Assembly (NCBI RefSeq): GCF_000615945.1 | Contig: NZ_BAMO01000002.1 | Coordinates: 124,001 to 188,000 of the forward strand | DNA length: 64,000 bases | Source of the DNA: Caldalkalibacillus mannanilyticus JCM 10596 | GTDB lineage: Bacteria > Bacillota > Bacilli > Caldalkalibacillales > JCM-10596 | Direction of reading: 5' to 3' | In this document: positions 54,695 through 62,017 of the stretch, one piece after another | Layout of the letters: the number at the start of each line of letters is the position of its first letter | How positions within the stretch are numbered: position 1 is the stretch's first letter | Program-made: the position numbers and the translations under genes | The notes under the pieces: generated by a model | The model's database searches: none | The model's input: the letters and a program-made list of their open reading frames with translations, nothing else | What the model was told of the DNA's origin: nothing

Positions 54695-55229
54695 ACTGTT
54701 TCAAATGAAGGACCTTATCTGGATCAGCCAGAAGTCTCCCATAATACTTCTTAGAGCGGAAATTGTGAATTTCCTGACAAGCTTTCACCATTTTATTCAT
54801 AATCACTTCTTCTGATTCAGGGGCAGGAGCCCAATAGAGAACATTCATAGAGTAGGGCTTGCCATGCTCATCTTCTCGGATGTATTCAATTCGAGTGGCT
54901 TTGTGAAAGCCGTTTTTATAATAAAAAGCGAGTCTTTTCTCCGTATCTGCATCCTCAGGATCGATGGGTTCTGCTTCAAGGAGAATCATCTTTTTTTTCT
55001 GTTTAAACTGATTCAGTACTTTACTTCCAATTCCTTTTCCCCTAGCTCGGTCAGCAACAAGAAAATAATCGATAAAAATAAAGCGCGGAAATTCAGCATA
55101 AAGGACAAGATAATCCTCTGTTTCTTCTTTATGGTAGATATCTTTATCATCAAGCAGTGCTTTCAGTTGACTGGGGTCTTTCATCTCGTGTTCAGGAAAA
55201 TATTCATGTAGTCTTTCATACCAATCCAC
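54693..55229 (-). CDS. GNAT-family N-acetyltransferase
   Basis: 178 residues. Acetyl-CoA binding is indicated by DRARGKGIGSKVLNQFKQ (the R/Q-x-x-G-x-G/A motif) after the beta strand FIFIDYFLVA, and by the late strand AFYYKNGFHKA. The substrate is not evident. The last 40 residues (MNKMVKACQEIHNFRSKKYY) form a helical extension. ATG 55229 follows GGAGGAATAGT. Confidence 0.88.
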   Translation of the reverse strand: MDWYERLHEYFPEHEMKDPSQLKALLDDKDIYHKEETEDYLVLYAEFPRFIFIDYFLVADRARGKGIGSKVLNQFKQKKKMILLEAEPIDPEDADTEKRLAFYYKNGFHKATRIEYIREDEHGKPYSMNVLYWAPAPESEEVIMNKMVKACQEIHNFRSKKYYGRLLADPDKVLHLKQ

Positions 55230-55289
55230 TATTCATTCCTCCTGCACGTTGATATCTGTAGATAAGAAGTAAGAAGCTCTGGGGAAAAT

Positions 55290-55376
55290 CTATTTTGCTT
55301 TTCTTAACTTTTCTTTAAGCTTGGTGGCTGCAAAATGAAGGGATACAGTTGTTAATATGGCAATCGATTTAAGCAT
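55290..55376 (-). CDS. 28-residue peptide with structured leader
   Basis: ATG 55376, stop 55290-55292; GAGGAGGTAAGAATC gives a strong binding site. The product has a hydrophobic half (MLKSIAILTTVSLHFAAT) and a basic tail (KLKEKLRKAK), an amphipathic or single-segment membrane peptide. Its upstream leader holds three inverted repeats (55464-55480, 55436-55451 and CGGC...GCCG at 55392-55408), the last directly before the binding site. I do not recognise it; translation is inferred only from the binding site. Confidence 0.45.
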   Translation of the reverse strand: MLKSIAILTTVSLHFAATKLKEKLRKAK

Positions 55377-55391
55377 ATGATTCTTACCTCC

Positions 55392-55480
55392 TCGGCAATT
55401 AAAAGCCGAATGTTTCGTTGTTGAAAAAGAGTTGCACTAAGTAAACTTAGTTTATTCTATTCGACTTCTTGCCAAGAAGT
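55392..55480 (-). promoter_or_regulatory. Leader with three inverted repeats
   Basis: ACTTCTTGCCAAGAAGT (55464-55480) and ACTAAGTAAACTTAGT (55436-55451) are perfect palindromes, and TCGGCAATTAAAAGCCGA (about 55392-55409) forms a 5-pair hairpin next to the Shine-Dalgarno sequence of the 28-residue ORF. No T run follows any of them. They may be operators or RNA hairpins. Confidence 0.45.
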
Positions 55481-55505
55481 TTCGAAATGCTTGCATGATC
55501 ATCGC

Positions 55506-57050
55506 CTATTTTTGAGATGACTGTGAAAACTGGGCTAACTGGTCAAATGTTGGCTTCAACGCATGATAAAGCGATTGATATATCTGATAGCTTTGCCTAT
55601 ATTGCTCTCGATATTCGCTTCTAGGAATGACCTTTTTTTTCATGGGAATAGAGGAACCTATCGCCTCTAAAGACGGAACAATATTCAAGGCATAAAGAGA
55701 GAGCCAAGCAGCTCCCCAAGCAGAACTTTGGTGCGATTCAGGAACCTCGATCGGCTGTTGAAACATATCGGCGACAATTTGAAGCCAGGTGGAGGAACGG
55801 GCAAACCCCCCGCTAGCGAAGATTCTTCTCGCAGATCCCACATTTTTTTCTAGCGCTTCACCAATATGATATAGACTAAAGATGACTCCTTCTAATCCTG
55901 CTCGAATCAAATCTTTTTTCTGATGAGAGGCGCTTAACCCTATGTAGCATCCTCGGGCATTTGCATCCCAAAAAGGGGCGCGCTCTCCATTCAAATAAGG
56001 GAGAAAGAGGAGTCCATTCGCTCCTGGATTTGCTTGTTCAGCAAGGGCAGTAAGGAGCTCATAAGGATTAAGATTTTGCTTGTGAGCCTGTTCGACCTCC
56101 AGTTCCCCTAATATGTTCTTGATCCATTGAAGGACATTCGCTCCATTATTAGTGGGTCCTCCAGTTATCCATAATTGAGGGGTGAAGGCATAACAAAACG
56201 TTTCTTGATTCGGACTCAGCTGTGCGCGATCGGTCATTTGTCTTATGGCTCCACTTGTTCCAATGGTGATTGCTACATCTCCCGCTGCTATAGCCCCAAT
56301 TCCTAAATTAGCAAGAGGACCGTCACTTCCTCCAAGGACAAAGGGAAGATCACTCGGAATCCCAATTCTATATGCAATGTCTGGTCGAAGTCCTTGAAGG
56401 AGATAGGTAGAGGGAACAGGTCTAGATAACTGTTCTTCTGTAATTCCGCAGAGCTGCAAAGCTTCTTGATCCCACTCGAATGTATGAATATTGAACAAAC
56501 CTGTTGCCGACGCCATGGAATAATCAATGACGTCGGTTCCAAACCAGCGGTATAGGATAAATTCTTTTATTGAAACAAAACGTTTAGCTTGTCGATAAGG
56601 GGTGTAAGGATTTTCTTTCATCCATAGCAGCTTTGCTAAGGGAGACATAGGGTGAAGAGGAGTGCCCGTTCGAAGATAGATAGAAGAATGAGTGTCTTGG
56701 ACTCTCTTTGCTTGCTCATGACTTCTGCCATCAGCCCATATGATCGAAGGGGAGAGTGGAGCACCTTCCTCATTCACACAAATAAGAGAATGCATCGCCG
56801 AGGAGATACCTACACTGCAAAGTGCTTCTGGTCGTACCTGCCCCATTTCCATTACTTGTTTTAGCACCTCAAGACAGCCCGCCTCCACGCTTAGTGGATC
56901 TTGCTCAGCCCATAAAGGCTGAGGTCGTGAGATATCATAGGGCTTTTCTGCTTCTGCAACGACCTTTCCTCCAAGGGTGAAGAGAACCGCTTTGGCACTT
57001 GTGGTTCCGATATCTAATCCGATCACATATTGCTTGTAACTCATCATCAT
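55506..57050 (-). CDS. FGGY-family carbohydrate kinase, gluconokinase-like
   Basis: About 514 residues. The first of several ATGs (57056) directly abuts the AAAGG binding site, so a later one (57050 or 57047) is preferred. FGGY N-domain: YVIGLDIGTTSAKAVLF and SAMHSLICVNEEGAPLSPSI; C-domain: GGSDGPLANLGIGAIAAGDV, TIGTSGAIR and FASGGFARSSTWLQIVADMF. The segment GSDGPLANLG is typical of gluconokinase rather than xylulokinase or glycerol kinase, but the substrate is not proved. No gluconate transporter is adjacent. Confidence 0.85.
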   Translation of the reverse strand: MMMSYKQYVIGLDIGTTSAKAVLFTLGGKVVAEAEKPYDISRPQPLWAEQDPLSVEAGCLEVLKQVMEMGQVRPEALCSVGISSAMHSLICVNEEGAPLSPSIIWADGRSHEQAKRVQDTHSSIYLRTGTPLHPMSPLAKLLWMKENPYTPYRQAKRFVSIKEFILYRWFGTDVIDYSMASATGLFNIHTFEWDQEALQLCGITEEQLSRPVPSTYLLQGLRPDIAYRIGIPSDLPFVLGGSDGPLANLGIGAIAAGDVAITIGTSGAIRQMTDRAQLSPNQETFCYAFTPQLWITGGPTNNGANVLQWIKNILGELEVEQAHKQNLNPYELLTALAEQANPGANGLLFLPYLNGERAPFWDANARGCYIGLSASHQKKDLIRAGLEGVIFSLYHIGEALEKNVGSARRIFASGGFARSSTWLQIVADMFQQPIEVPESHQSSAWGAAWLSLYALNIVPSLEAIGSSIPMKKKVIPRSEYREQYRQSYQIYQSLYHALKPTFDQLAQFSQSSQK

Positions 57051-57108
57051 CCACATCCTTTGTCTTATAGGCGTTAGCTTGAGTGAAAGGTATTAAAAGT
57101 GAGGGGTA

Positions 57109-57978
57109 TTAATATTGAATATACTTTCTGTAGATTTCCGGTCTTCGATCTTGTACTGTTCGAACAGAACCCCGTTCAGGCAGTTTTTTTAATAGTTCTA
57201 AATCGATGTCTCCTACGATAATGGACTCCATATTGGCTTGACCTTTGGCGATAATTCCCTGAGGAGGGAAAGGGGTATCGCAAGGAGCAATAATCGCTGC
57301 CTCTCCATAGTTTCCTTCCATATATTGCACATTGGGAAGCCAGCCCGTTGTACCAGTATGGACAACATAGACTTGGTTCTCTATAGCACGCGTATGACAA
57401 GAGAATCGAACGCGATGAAAACCATGCTCATCATCTGTACAAGATGGACAGAAGATGATTTTGGCTCCTAAATCAGTGACAATTTTAGCTGCTTCAGGAA
57501 ATTCAATGTCATAGCAAATCAGAATAGCTACCTTTCCATGTTTGGTGTCGAATACTTTAAATTCATCTCCACCTTGAACAAGCCAAGCAGATTTTTCATA
57601 TGGAGTGAGATGGACCTTGGGTTGACAGTCAATCTTGCCATCTGGATGGAATAAGTAAGACATGTTGTACATAAGATCGTTCTCTGTTTTGACCATATGT
57701 GTACCTGCGATGATATATAAATCAGTTTCCTGCGCTAAATTTTGAAATAATTCTATGTATCGATCTGTAAATTCATGAAGCAATCGGATGGCTGTTTGAG
57801 GATCTTTTCTCGGAAAGAAGCTAAGTAATTGTAAGGTAAACATTTCTGGTAATAGAACGAAGTGTGAATCCCAATCACGTGCAGCGCGCACATAGGATGA
57901 TACTTGATCTGCGAATTGATCGAAAATAGTGATGGGCTTCATTTGATGTTGTACAGCAGCAATACGAACTTGAGTCAT
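57109..57978 (-). CDS. Nitrilase-superfamily carbon-nitrogen hydrolase
   Basis: 289 residues. The catalytic triad is visible: Glu in FVLLPEMFT (about 45), Lys in CQPKVHLTPYE, Cys in AILICYDIEFPEAAK, followed by SCHTRAIENQVYVVHTG. It hydrolyses an amide or nitrile of unknown identity. The GNAT gene at 58149 faces away from it; in B. subtilis YhcX the same two domains (GNAT then nitrilase) are fused, so these two genes look like the separate halves. ATG 57978 follows GGAGGGATTG. Confidence 0.9.
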   Translation of the reverse strand: MTQVRIAAVQHQMKPITIFDQFADQVSSYVRAARDWDSHFVLLPEMFTLQLLSFFPRKDPQTAIRLLHEFTDRYIELFQNLAQETDLYIIAGTHMVKTENDLMYNMSYLFHPDGKIDCQPKVHLTPYEKSAWLVQGGDEFKVFDTKHGKVAILICYDIEFPEAAKIVTDLGAKIIFCPSCTDDEHGFHRVRFSCHTRAIENQVYVVHTGTTGWLPNVQYMEGNYGEAAIIAPCDTPFPPQGIIAKGQANMESIIVGDIDLELLKKLPERGSVRTVQDRRPEIYRKYIQY

Positions 57979-58148
57979 GGAAACAATCCCTCCTTACGTT
58001 CCCTAATGTGAGTGATTTCTAAGACATTCTACCAGAAATTAATGACCAGAGCTAGGAAGGATCATTTTTTTTGTCCAGTGGAAAGAAACGGTTTGTTTTT
58101 GGTCAAAATAGGGTATAGGTTTTTAATGTGATTCAGGAGGAAAAAAAC

Positions 58149-58859
58149 ATGATGCATTTAGAAATGATGGTGCTAGGAGAAGAGGGAGAGAGGGCGGAAA
58201 AGGTGATTATCCGAAATTATAAGAAGGATGATTTCCAAGCGATTCGCCAAATTGAACGAGAATGCTATCCTCCTCCCTTTCCCGAAACAGATCTATGGGA
58301 TGATGAACAGTTGAACAGACATCTTGAAGTTTTTCCAGAGGGAGCGATTTGTGCGACTTTTTTGGGAGAGATTGTTGGAAGTATGACGACATTGATTATC
58401 GACGATCGAAAAGGAACCACTCATGACTGGGATCGAATGACAGCTGAAGGCTATCTCAAAGGGAAACATGATCAGAACGGAAACTCCTTGTATGTAGCGG
58501 ATATGATTGTTTCTCCCTCAAGTAGAAGACATGGAATTGGACGTCTTCTTATGCAAGCTGCGTATTTCTTAGTGATTGAAATGTCACTGGAACGTTTGTT
58601 AGGATCTGTCAGAATGCCGGGCTATCATAAAGTAGCTGATCAGATGAGCCCAGAAGCCTATTTAGAAAATGTTGTGTCTGGAAAACTTAGAGATCCTGTG
58701 ATAACCTTTATGTTAAAATGCGGGAGAAAGCCTATTCGTGTAGTGCATGATTATATGGATGATCATTTATCTCGGAATTGTGCTGTTCTAATGGAATGGA
58801 GAAACCCTTTTTTGTATCGAAAAAGGAATTTACCCTCTCGTATTGAATATAATTATTAA
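58149..58859 (+). CDS. GNAT-family acetyltransferase, YhcX N-domain-like
   Basis: 236 residues from ATG 58149, which follows CAGGAGGAAAAAA; a GTG at 58128 precedes this site and is not used. The fold starts VIIRNYKKDDFQAIRQIERE, has VADMIVSPSSRRHGIGRLLM for acetyl-CoA binding and long insertions (THDWDRMTAEGYLKGKHD). It resembles the acetyltransferase half of YhcX-type fused enzymes; the hydrolase half is encoded divergently at 57109. The substrate is unknown. Confidence 0.85.
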   Translation: MMHLEMMVLGEEGERAEKVIIRNYKKDDFQAIRQIERECYPPPFPETDLWDDEQLNRHLEVFPEGAICATFLGEIVGSMTTLIIDDRKGTTHDWDRMTAEGYLKGKHDQNGNSLYVADMIVSPSSRRHGIGRLLMQAAYFLVIEMSLERLLGSVRMPGYHKVADQMSPEAYLENVVSGKLRDPVITFMLKCGRKPIRVVHDYMDDHLSRNCAVLMEWRNPFLYRKRNLPSRIEYNY

Positions 58860-58911
58860 TCCATTTAGAAGTCTATAGGATTCTTGAGGCAGATAAGGGA
58901 GGGAAAGGGTT

Positions 58912-59325
58912 ATGAGTATGTGTTGTGGAGCTAGTATGATTGGAACCATAGGAACAGTCAAGCACTTTAATACGTTTATTCATCAAGTACCTATTGTTTA
59001 TTGCCCTATATGTCAATCCATTGAAGTGTATGAAAAAATCAAGGATGAGTATGATATCTTAGCTGAGTACGCTCAGAATGATCATGCTCCAGAGGTTTTT
59101 TTTAATGATTATATTGAATATGATCAGTTAGAAGAGCTATTTAGCGATTGTCTAGACGTGGATTCAAAGATAAATGCTTCTTTTGTCAAAAAACAGATTG
59201 ATCACGCTCTTGATCTCCTTTCTGTAGCCCGCCAAATCAAGGACTCTGAATGGGAAAGTGAGTTATTTCAACGCTTGAAGGTACTGAGTGAACGTTTGCG
59301 AAAATATCAAAGAAAAATTTCATAA
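58912..59325 (+). CDS. Hypothetical protein with N-terminal Cys cluster
   Basis: 137 residues. CC at 4-5 and CPIC near residue 33 could form a zinc site (MSMCCGASMIG and YCPICQSIEVYEKIK). The rest is acidic and helical, ending in ARQIKDSEWESELFQRLKVL. The start ATG 58912 follows GGGAGGGAAAGGG. No family recognised; small cytosolic protein. A terminator follows at 59367. Confidence 0.78.
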   Translation: MSMCCGASMIGTIGTVKHFNTFIHQVPIVYCPICQSIEVYEKIKDEYDILAEYAQNDHAPEVFFNDYIEYDQLEELFSDCLDVDSKINASFVKKQIDHALDLLSVARQIKDSEWESELFQRLKVLSERLRKYQRKIS

Positions 59326-59366
59326 CCCATAATGAAGCAAAAGAAAAAAACATATAGATAGGTAGT

Positions 59367-59405
59367 AAGGTTAAGAGAGGTTAGCGCACTCTTAACCTTT
59401 TTTTG
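59367..59405 (+). terminator. Terminator before sigI
   Basis: AAGGTTAAGAG (59367-59377) pairs with CTCTTAACCTT (59389-59399), then TTTTT. Confidence 0.88.
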
Positions 59406-59495
59406 TGAAAAAAGAGTGATCTGAAATTAGTGTTAGAAAAAGTAACAAGAGTACAGTAAAATGAAAAAGGAAAAGTTTAAGAAAATGACATGGAT

Positions 59496-59524
59496 ACCCC
59501 CAGAAAAACTCGAAAAATGTCGAA
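59496..59524 (+). promoter_or_regulatory. SigI-type promoter of sigI-rsgI
   Basis: ACCCCC (59496-59501) and CGAA (59521-59524, spacer 19; another CGAA at 59511) resemble the -35 and -10 elements described for sigma-I promoters. It lies about 30 bases before the sigI start and suggests autoregulation. Confidence 0.6.
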
Positions 59525-59555
59525 TGTTTTTATACTTTGAGAGGTGAGCTCATTG

Positions 59556-60335
59556 TTGTCTTTTATAATCGGGAAGTGGATGAAGAAAACAGAAGCTCCC
59601 AAGCCGAAATCGTCTAGTTTGGAGCAATTGGTCCTTGCTGCTAAGCAGGATATGTTCCTTCGTAATGAACTAATCAAGCAATATCAACCTTTTATTGCTA
59701 AGGTAACTGCTAAGGTTTGTAAAAGGTATATAGATCAACAAAGTGATGAATTTAGCGTTTCGTTAGAAGCTTTTAACGAGGCAATTGATGCATTTCAAAT
59801 GAATCAAGGAAGTGCTTTCCTTTCTTTTGCTGAAATGGTCATCCGAAGAAGGGTCATTGACTTTATTCGTCGTGAAGCGAGGCAAACAAGAGATATTTAT
59901 TTAGAACAGGACAATCTAGATGAAGAGAATCAGTTAGAAAGTTTAGCTCAAATTAGTGCTTCTCTTGCTCAGTATGAAGTGATTCAAGAAAGTGAGAAAA
60001 GAAGAGATGATATTTCCGAATATCAGAAAAAACTTCGGGAGTTTGATATTACCTTCACAGATTTAGTTGGACAGTGTCCAAAGCATATTGATGCGAGGGA
60101 AAATGCCAAGCAAATTGCGAAGCAATTAGCCTCGAATCCAGAATTAACGAGTCATTTATTAGAAAAAAAGCAGCTTCCCATGAAAGAATTATTAAAATAT
60201 GTGAAGTGCAGTCGTAAAACAGTAGAAAGGAATCGAAAGTATATAATTGCAATGGCCTTAATTTATCTTGGGAACTATTATTCTCTGAGATCATATATCG
60301 AGCCAGAACAAGACATATATGGAAAGGAGGGATAA
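59556..60335 (+). CDS. sigI: RNA polymerase sigma factor SigI
   Basis: About 259 residues from TTG 59556 (GAGGTGAG at 59541 gives 8-base spacing; TTG 59553 is also possible). Sigma-70 region 2 appears in LRNELIKQYQPFIAKVTAK and SAFLSFAEMVIRRRVIDFIR; the C-terminal SigI domain has LPMKELLKYVKCSRKTVERN. It is followed three bases later by its membrane anti-sigma factor RsgI. In B. subtilis the pair responds to heat and cell envelope stress. Confidence 0.93.
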   Translation: MSFIIGKWMKKTEAPKPKSSSLEQLVLAAKQDMFLRNELIKQYQPFIAKVTAKVCKRYIDQQSDEFSVSLEAFNEAIDAFQMNQGSAFLSFAEMVIRRRVIDFIRREARQTRDIYLEQDNLDEENQLESLAQISASLAQYEVIQESEKRRDDISEYQKKLREFDITFTDLVGQCPKHIDARENAKQIAKQLASNPELTSHLLEKKQLPMKELLKYVKCSRKTVERNRKYIIAMALIYLGNYYSLRSYIEPEQDIYGKEG

Positions 60336-60338
60336 GGC

Positions 60339-61880
60339 TTGAACAAAGGAATTGTGCTAGAAATAAAGGGTGAAGAAGTGGTTGTTTTAACGAAACAAGG
60401 AGAATTTAGATCGATCAAAAAGGAAAGTGAGCACTGGCAGATCGGAGACGAAATCACTCTGACTGAACAACCACTAAAGAAGACATTCAAGAAGAGCAGC
60501 TGGTCTATTTCTCCACTTGCCCTAGCGGCTTCAGTCCTCCTACTTGTTGCAACAGTGCTTGCTTTGATGAACCTGAATCAACCAGAGCATGAAATAGCGT
60601 TCGTTTATGTTGATATCAACCCTAGTGTTGAAATGAGTGTAAATGAAGATATGGAAGTGATTCGTCTCAGAGGTACAAATAAAGAAGGGGAGGAAATGAT
60701 CCGTCTTCTGGATCATCAGTCCTATCATTCAGTGGAAGAAGCCGCTGTACAAATTATTCTTTTAGCTCAGAATCAAGGGTATTTAACATTGAATCATGAT
60801 GTGCTGATCTCCACAGCATTTATCGATCAAGAAAAAGAGAAACAGTATAAAGAAACCTTTGATATGCTGTTAAATGACTTAGAGTATGCGATGCTATTCT
60901 CTGCCGATTTAGGCAGCGAGGGCGATGAGCTGGCAACGAAGGAAGTTGTTCAGGTGCAAGCAGCTCAATCAGATGAAGTAGCCAATATGGTAGACCTGTC
61001 AACCAATGAACATGAAGAAATAAAAATCCATCGTGTGAAAGTGAATCCAGAGGATCAAAGAAAAGCGAGAGAAATTGGAGTGTCCCCAGGAAAGTACACT
61101 TTATTTCTAGAGGCTAAACATTCAGGTTCCGATATTGAATTAAATGATCTTTCTAAGAAATCTGTTTCTCAAATAGCTGAGAAGCTTGGTGGTATGGACT
61201 CATTAATATCTTCTATTAATGCAAGAAATCATTCCGATCATAAAAATAATAAAGGAAATACCAAGTCTACAGAAAAGAAGACGAACTCGAAAGAAAAAGA
61301 AGAAAAGAAGAACAAAGATTCAAAGGAACAGAAAGAGAAGAAAGACTCTAAAGAGAAGGATAAAAAGGATTCTAAAGTCAATGAGAAGAAAGAATCTAAA
61401 GAGAATCAAGGCAAAAAGAGCCCAAAAAACAATCATGAACACAAAAGAAAAAAAAGGAAATACAAGAGAAAGAGCAATCAAGGAAACAACTCTAAAAATC
61501 ACAGCAACCATCCAAGCAAAGACAAAAAAGAAGATCATCAACCATCTTTAGAATACTTTCTTGAACAAAAACTAAAGACGATGACCAAAGAATCTGGACA
61601 AGAGATTCGTTTGAAGTCCCACAAAAATGAAGTGGATAAGAAAAACGGAAAAGATAAGGGACAAAACAAAGGACACCAGAACGAAAAAAGAGATAAAGAA
61701 ACAAAGAATAATGGGCAAAAGGATCATGAGAAAAAGAAGAATCAAGAAAAAGAGAAACAGGGGAACCATCATAAAGATCATGAGAAAAACAATGGAAAGT
61801 CGAAGCATGATCAAAATGAAAAGAAAAAACATCAGGAAGAGCCAAAACGAAATAAAAAGGAAAAGGATAACCAATCGTAA
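60339..61880 (+). CDS. rsgI: Anti-sigma-I factor RsgI with long Lys-rich ectodomain
   Basis: 513 residues from TTG 60339 (AAGGAGGG upstream). Cytosolic RsgI N-domain (1-50: GIVLEIKGEEVVVLTKQGEF), one membrane segment (about 62-80: ALAASVLLLVATVLALM), then the conserved YVDINPSVEMSVNE, whose Asn-Pro bond is cleaved in other RsgI proteins. The last 230 residues are an extremely biased stretch of Lys, Glu, Asn, Asp, Gln and His, encoded by A-rich DNA. It holds SigI inactive until the signal is received. No carbohydrate-binding module is present, unlike clostridial RsgI proteins. Confidence 0.92.
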   Translation: MNKGIVLEIKGEEVVVLTKQGEFRSIKKESEHWQIGDEITLTEQPLKKTFKKSSWSISPLALAASVLLLVATVLALMNLNQPEHEIAFVYVDINPSVEMSVNEDMEVIRLRGTNKEGEEMIRLLDHQSYHSVEEAAVQIILLAQNQGYLTLNHDVLISTAFIDQEKEKQYKETFDMLLNDLEYAMLFSADLGSEGDELATKEVVQVQAAQSDEVANMVDLSTNEHEEIKIHRVKVNPEDQRKAREIGVSPGKYTLFLEAKHSGSDIELNDLSKKSVSQIAEKLGGMDSLISSINARNHSDHKNNKGNTKSTEKKTNSKEKEEKKNKDSKEQKEKKDSKEKDKKDSKVNEKKESKENQGKKSPKNNHEHKRKKRKYKRKSNQGNNSKNHSNHPSKDKKEDHQPSLEYFLEQKLKTMTKESGQEIRLKSHKNEVDKKNGKDKGQNKGHQNEKRDKETKNNGQKDHEKKKNQEKEKQGNHHKDHEKNNGKSKHDQNEKKKHQEEPKRNKKEKDNQS

Positions 61881-61887
61881 GACACAA

Positions 61888-61920
61888 ACCTCGGTGCCAA
61901 GCACTGGGGTTTTTTGCTGT
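61888..61920 (+). terminator. Terminator after rsgI
   Basis: AACCTCGGTGC and GCACTGGGGTT pair around CAA, followed by TTTTTTG. Confidence 0.85.
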
Positions 61921-62017
61921 TTTAAAATAAAAAAATGTAGCACCCCCAAAATTCAACATGAACAGTGCGAAAAATATGTCAACGGTAAATATTACATGAT
62001 GAAAGAGGTTAAGACAC

